Assembly (NCBI GenBank): GCA_001723855.1
Contig: MCBC01000028.1
Location: 1 to 31,480, forward strand
Reading direction: 5' to 3'
DNA from: Candidatus Altarchaeales archaeon WOR_SM1_86-2
GTDB taxonomy: Archaea > Altiarchaeota > Altiarchaeia > IMC4 > MCBC01
DNA length: 31,480 bases
The notes beneath the pieces are model-generated. The model was given only the letters and a program-made list of their open reading frames with translations. It did not search any database and was not told where the DNA came from. The stretch's first letter is position 1. Each line of letters starts with the position of its first letter. Made by a program: the position numbers and the translations under genes. This document shows, piece by piece, positions 29,124-31,480 of the stretch.

Positions 29124-31190
29124 ATGAAAATGAGTGAAAATATTTGGTTAAAACGCATACTTTATGCGGTACGAAAGAATCCTGATTTTGCCAGAAAGGT
29201 ACAAGAAATCATTAAACTTGACTCAACATTGATGCCTACAGGGGCCGTTATAGATTTTAGGTACCATCTTCAACGAATAAAATCTCAAGAGTATCTAGAG
29301 ATGGTGCAAAAATTAGACAAATTGTGCGATGAAATAGCGGAAGAGATTGCTGAATTAGATGATGATAATTGTGAAATTGCGACGTGGATTAGTTATAACA
29401 CGGATAAAATTGCTCGTGAACTTGCAATGCAATCAAAAGCAAATATTAACACATTGAATGATGCAGAAGCGCACTACAACCGTGGAGTTTCATTGCAAAA
29501 CTCAAATAGATTTGAAGAAGCAGAAAAGGAATACAAAGAAGCGATAAAGATTAATCCTAATTTTGCAGAAGCACATAACAACCTCGGACTTTTGTTTAAA
29601 AATTTAAAAAGATATGAGGAATCAGAAAAGGAATACAAAGAAGCGATAAGAATAAACCCTGATTATGCTGGAGCTCACGGCAATCTTGGAAATTTATTAG
29701 CAAGATTAGATAAATTTGAAGAAGCAGAAAGAGAATTCAGGGAAGCTATAAGGCTAAACCCTAACTATGCTGAATCTCATGACAACCTTGGAGTTTTATT
29801 ACAAAGTTTAAATAGATTTGAAGAAGCCGAGGAAGAATACAGAGAATCTATAAGGCTAAAACCTGATCTTGCCGAAGCGCATTACAATCTTGGACTTTTA
29901 TTGCATAATTTAAATAGATTTGAAGAAGCCGAGGAAGAATACAGAGAGACTATAAGGCTAAATCCTAATCTTGCCGAAGCTCGATCTAATCTCGGAATTT
30001 TATTAGAAAAATTAAATAAACCCAAAGAAGCAGAGAAAGAACTCATGGAAGCGATAAAGTTAAAGCCCGATCTTGCAGAAGCTCAGCTGAGGGGAGCGAT
30101 AAGATTAAACCCTGATTTTGCTGATGCTCACTACAACCTTGGAGTTGTATTAGCAAATTCAAATAGATCTGAAGAAGCAGAGAAAGAATACAGGGAAGCG
30201 ATAAGACTAAATCCTGATTTTGCTGATGCTCGCATAAACCTAGGAATTCTATTAGCAAATTCAAATAGATCTGAAGAAGCAGAGAAAGAATACAGAGAGG
30301 CGATAAGGTTAAAGCCCGATGATGTTGAAGCTCATACTAACCTCGGTCTTTTATTAGCAAATTCAAATAGATCTGAAGAAGCAGAGAAAGAGTATAGGGA
30401 AGCGATAAGACTAAATCCTGATTTTGTTGGGGCTCACTGCAACTTTGGACTTTTATTGAAAAATTTAAAAAGATATAGAGAAGCAGAGAAAGAATATAGA
30501 GAGGCGATAAGGTCAAATCCTGATTTTGCTGATGCTCACGTGAACCTCGGACTTTTATTACAAATTTTAAATAGATTTGAAGAGGCGGAAAAGGAATTCA
30601 GAGAAGCGATAAAGTTAAAACCTGATCTTGCAGAAGCTCATCTCGGCCTTGGGTCATCATTAGTAATTTTAAATAAACCACTAGAAGCAGAAAGAGAACT
30701 TAGAGAAGCGATAAAGTTAAAACCCAATCTTGCAGAAGCCCATGTCGGCATCGGAAACCTATTAATAATTTTGAATAAACTACCAGAGGCAGAAAGAGAG
30801 TTCAGAGAAGCGATAAGAATAAATCCTAATTTTGCTGAAGCTCACTCTCATCTCGGAATTTTACTGGAAAATCTAAAAAGATATGAGGAGGCAGAAAGAG
30901 CATTCAGAGAAGCGATAAGAATAAATCCTGATCTTGCAGAAGCTCACAACAACCTTGGAATTGTATTGGCAATTTCAAATAAATTTTCAGAGGCAGAAAG
31001 AGCATTCAGAGAAGCGATAAGGTTGGATCCTAATTATGCTAATGCTTACTCTGGCCTCGGACTTTTATTAAAAAACTTAAAAAGATTCTCAGAAGCAAAG
31101 AATGAATTTAGAACTGCTGCAAAGCTATTTAGAGAACAGGGAGATTATGAAGGTGCAAATTATGCTGAAGAATATCTGAAAAGTTTATAA
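29124..31190 (+). CDS. TPR protein with 16 full repeats and one short repeat
   Basis: The 688-residue protein has a helical N-terminal domain (1-113, e.g. IWLKRILYAVRKNPDFARKV and AEEIAELDDDNCEIATWIS) with no recognised family. Then six 34-residue TPRs (114-317), a truncated 15-residue unit (318-332, AEAQLRGAIRLNPDF), ten more TPRs (333-672) and a short end helix. Units follow AEAHYNLGLLL-NLNRFEEAEKEYREAIRLNPDF and many are nearly identical at the DNA level. TPR arrays are protein-protein interaction scaffolds. There is no signal peptide, so it acts in the cytoplasm. A TATA-like TTTTTAAAT about 28 bases before ATG 29124 predicts a leaderless mRNA. Two non-coding repeats flank the gene. Confidence 0.92.
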   Translation: MKMSENIWLKRILYAVRKNPDFARKVQEIIKLDSTLMPTGAVIDFRYHLQRIKSQEYLEMVQKLDKLCDEIAEEIAELDDDNCEIATWISYNTDKIARELAMQSKANINTLNDAEAHYNRGVSLQNSNRFEEAEKEYKEAIKINPNFAEAHNNLGLLFKNLKRYEESEKEYKEAIRINPDYAGAHGNLGNLLARLDKFEEAEREFREAIRLNPNYAESHDNLGVLLQSLNRFEEAEEEYRESIRLKPDLAEAHYNLGLLLHNLNRFEEAEEEYRETIRLNPNLAEARSNLGILLEKLNKPKEAEKELMEAIKLKPDLAEAQLRGAIRLNPDFADAHYNLGVVLANSNRSEEAEKEYREAIRLNPDFADARINLGILLANSNRSEEAEKEYREAIRLKPDDVEAHTNLGLLLANSNRSEEAEKEYREAIRLNPDFVGAHCNFGLLLKNLKRYREAEKEYREAIRSNPDFADAHVNLGLLLQILNRFEEAEKEFREAIKLKPDLAEAHLGLGSSLVILNKPLEAERELREAIKLKPNLAEAHVGIGNLLIILNKLPEAEREFREAIRINPNFAEAHSHLGILLENLKRYEEAERAFREAIRINPDLAEAHNNLGIVLAISNKFSEAERAFREAIRLDPNYANAYSGLGLLLKNLKRFSEAKNEFRTAAKLFREQGDYEGANYAEEYLKSL

Positions 31191-31291
31191 TTTTATAAAA
31201 CGATATTTTATTATTGATTTTTAATTATTTCATAATGCTTTATTAAGATAGAGATACCGTCAGCCATCATATCATAATTATTTTAGTGGGC

Positions 31292-31454
31292 TCCACGACA
31301 TCAGATAGAACCCCACAACGTGCTTTAACCCCCCACAGCCAATCCCAGTATAACGTCCGGGGGTTGCCGTGCTCTCCAAATCCCTTTTTATTCCTTGTTA
31401 TTTTTTCAAAAAATTAAAAAAAGAATATTAGTATATAAATGTTTCGGTATAGTG
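31292..31454. repeat. Non-coding repeat copy B, after the TPR gene
   Basis: Copy B begins with TCCACGAC (31292-31299) and then GATAGAA (31304), aligning with copy A over 80 bases without gaps (about 18 differences, many of them transitions). AACCCCC and GGGGGTT can pair as a 7-base stem here; copy A has CACCC and GGGTG at almost the same place. T-rich sequence (31385-31406) follows and the similarity ends near AAATGTTTCGGTATAGTG at 31454. The 100 bases between the TPR stop and the repeat hold no gene that I can see; the next gene, if any, starts outside the window. Confidence 0.6.
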
Positions 31455-31480
31455 TACTATTTTGAAAGAAGTTTTAAATA

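Noticed and set aside
29450..31150. Regularly spaced repeats suggesting a CRISPR array
   Set aside because: The 102-base period is in frame and encodes 34-residue TPR units; there are no spacer/repeat boundaries.
28858..31384. Integron attC-like sites: gene-repeat-gene-repeat order, with GTTTAAC in copy A
   Set aside because: The partner GTTRRRY sequence is missing in both copies, copy B has CTTTAAC, and no integrase is visible; kept only as a general cassette idea.
1..31480. tRNA, rRNA or riboswitch genes
   Set aside because: I saw no tRNA cloverleaf-like or rRNA-like sequence in the intergenic gaps, and no cobalamin-riboswitch-like region before the BtuFCD-type operon.

Overview
This window is most likely archaeal chromosome, probably from a methanogen-related or ANME-type euryarchaeote; I cannot name a genus from sequence alone. 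The evidence is AT-rich intergenic DNA with TATA-like boxes about 25 bases before many start codons (short or absent leaders), an archaeal type II GAPDH-like protein, an HmdB-type radical SAM enzyme, a stand-alone PurH cyclohydrolase domain, an archaeal HTH regulator with PGPKGGY motif, and DUF1670 proteins.

Left part (1-5640): the end of an HTH regulator, a NifX-like/NifU-like pair, an oversized GAPDH-like gene, an operon of two thioredoxin-fold proteins, DUF169 and a methyltransferase, and a VapBC-type pair. Middle part (5774-15639) is dominated by metal handling: an HmdB-like radical SAM gene coupled to a BtuFCD/FecBCD-type ABC importer, a small J-domain protein, a DtxR-family regulator, and a feoA-methyltransferase-MFS-feoB operon. 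Next (15686-21615) come MBL hydrolase-IMP cyclohydrolase-DUF89, a two-HTH regulator, and an isoprenylcysteine-methyltransferase-like protein-methyltransferase-MinD/ferredoxin ATPase-methyltransferase operon. A ModE-type HTH regulator then precedes an ECF importer (S component, DUF364, fused double ATPase, EcfT; 22071-25534). The right end (25535-31480) is accessory: two DUF1670 genes on the minus strand, a truncated gene remnant, an HNH nuclease, ParB, a 17-unit TPR protein, and two copies of a non-coding repeat.

The strongest unexplained pattern is a 12-base palindrome, GCAC-TTAT/TTAA-GTGC, placed just after the TATA-like box of four separate transcription units (563, 9824, 15665, 19002). 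These units carry a NifU-like scaffold, a J-domain co-chaperone candidate, an MBL-fold operon, and a methyltransferase/MinD-ferredoxin operon. I infer an undescribed local regulon, perhaps for Fe-S or metallocofactor assembly. A different palindrome, TTAGAT-N2-ATCTAA, lies at the DtxR gene and a degenerate copy lies at feoA, which fits a separate iron circuit. The second notable pattern is the roughly 150-160-base non-coding repeat that follows both parB and the TPR gene.
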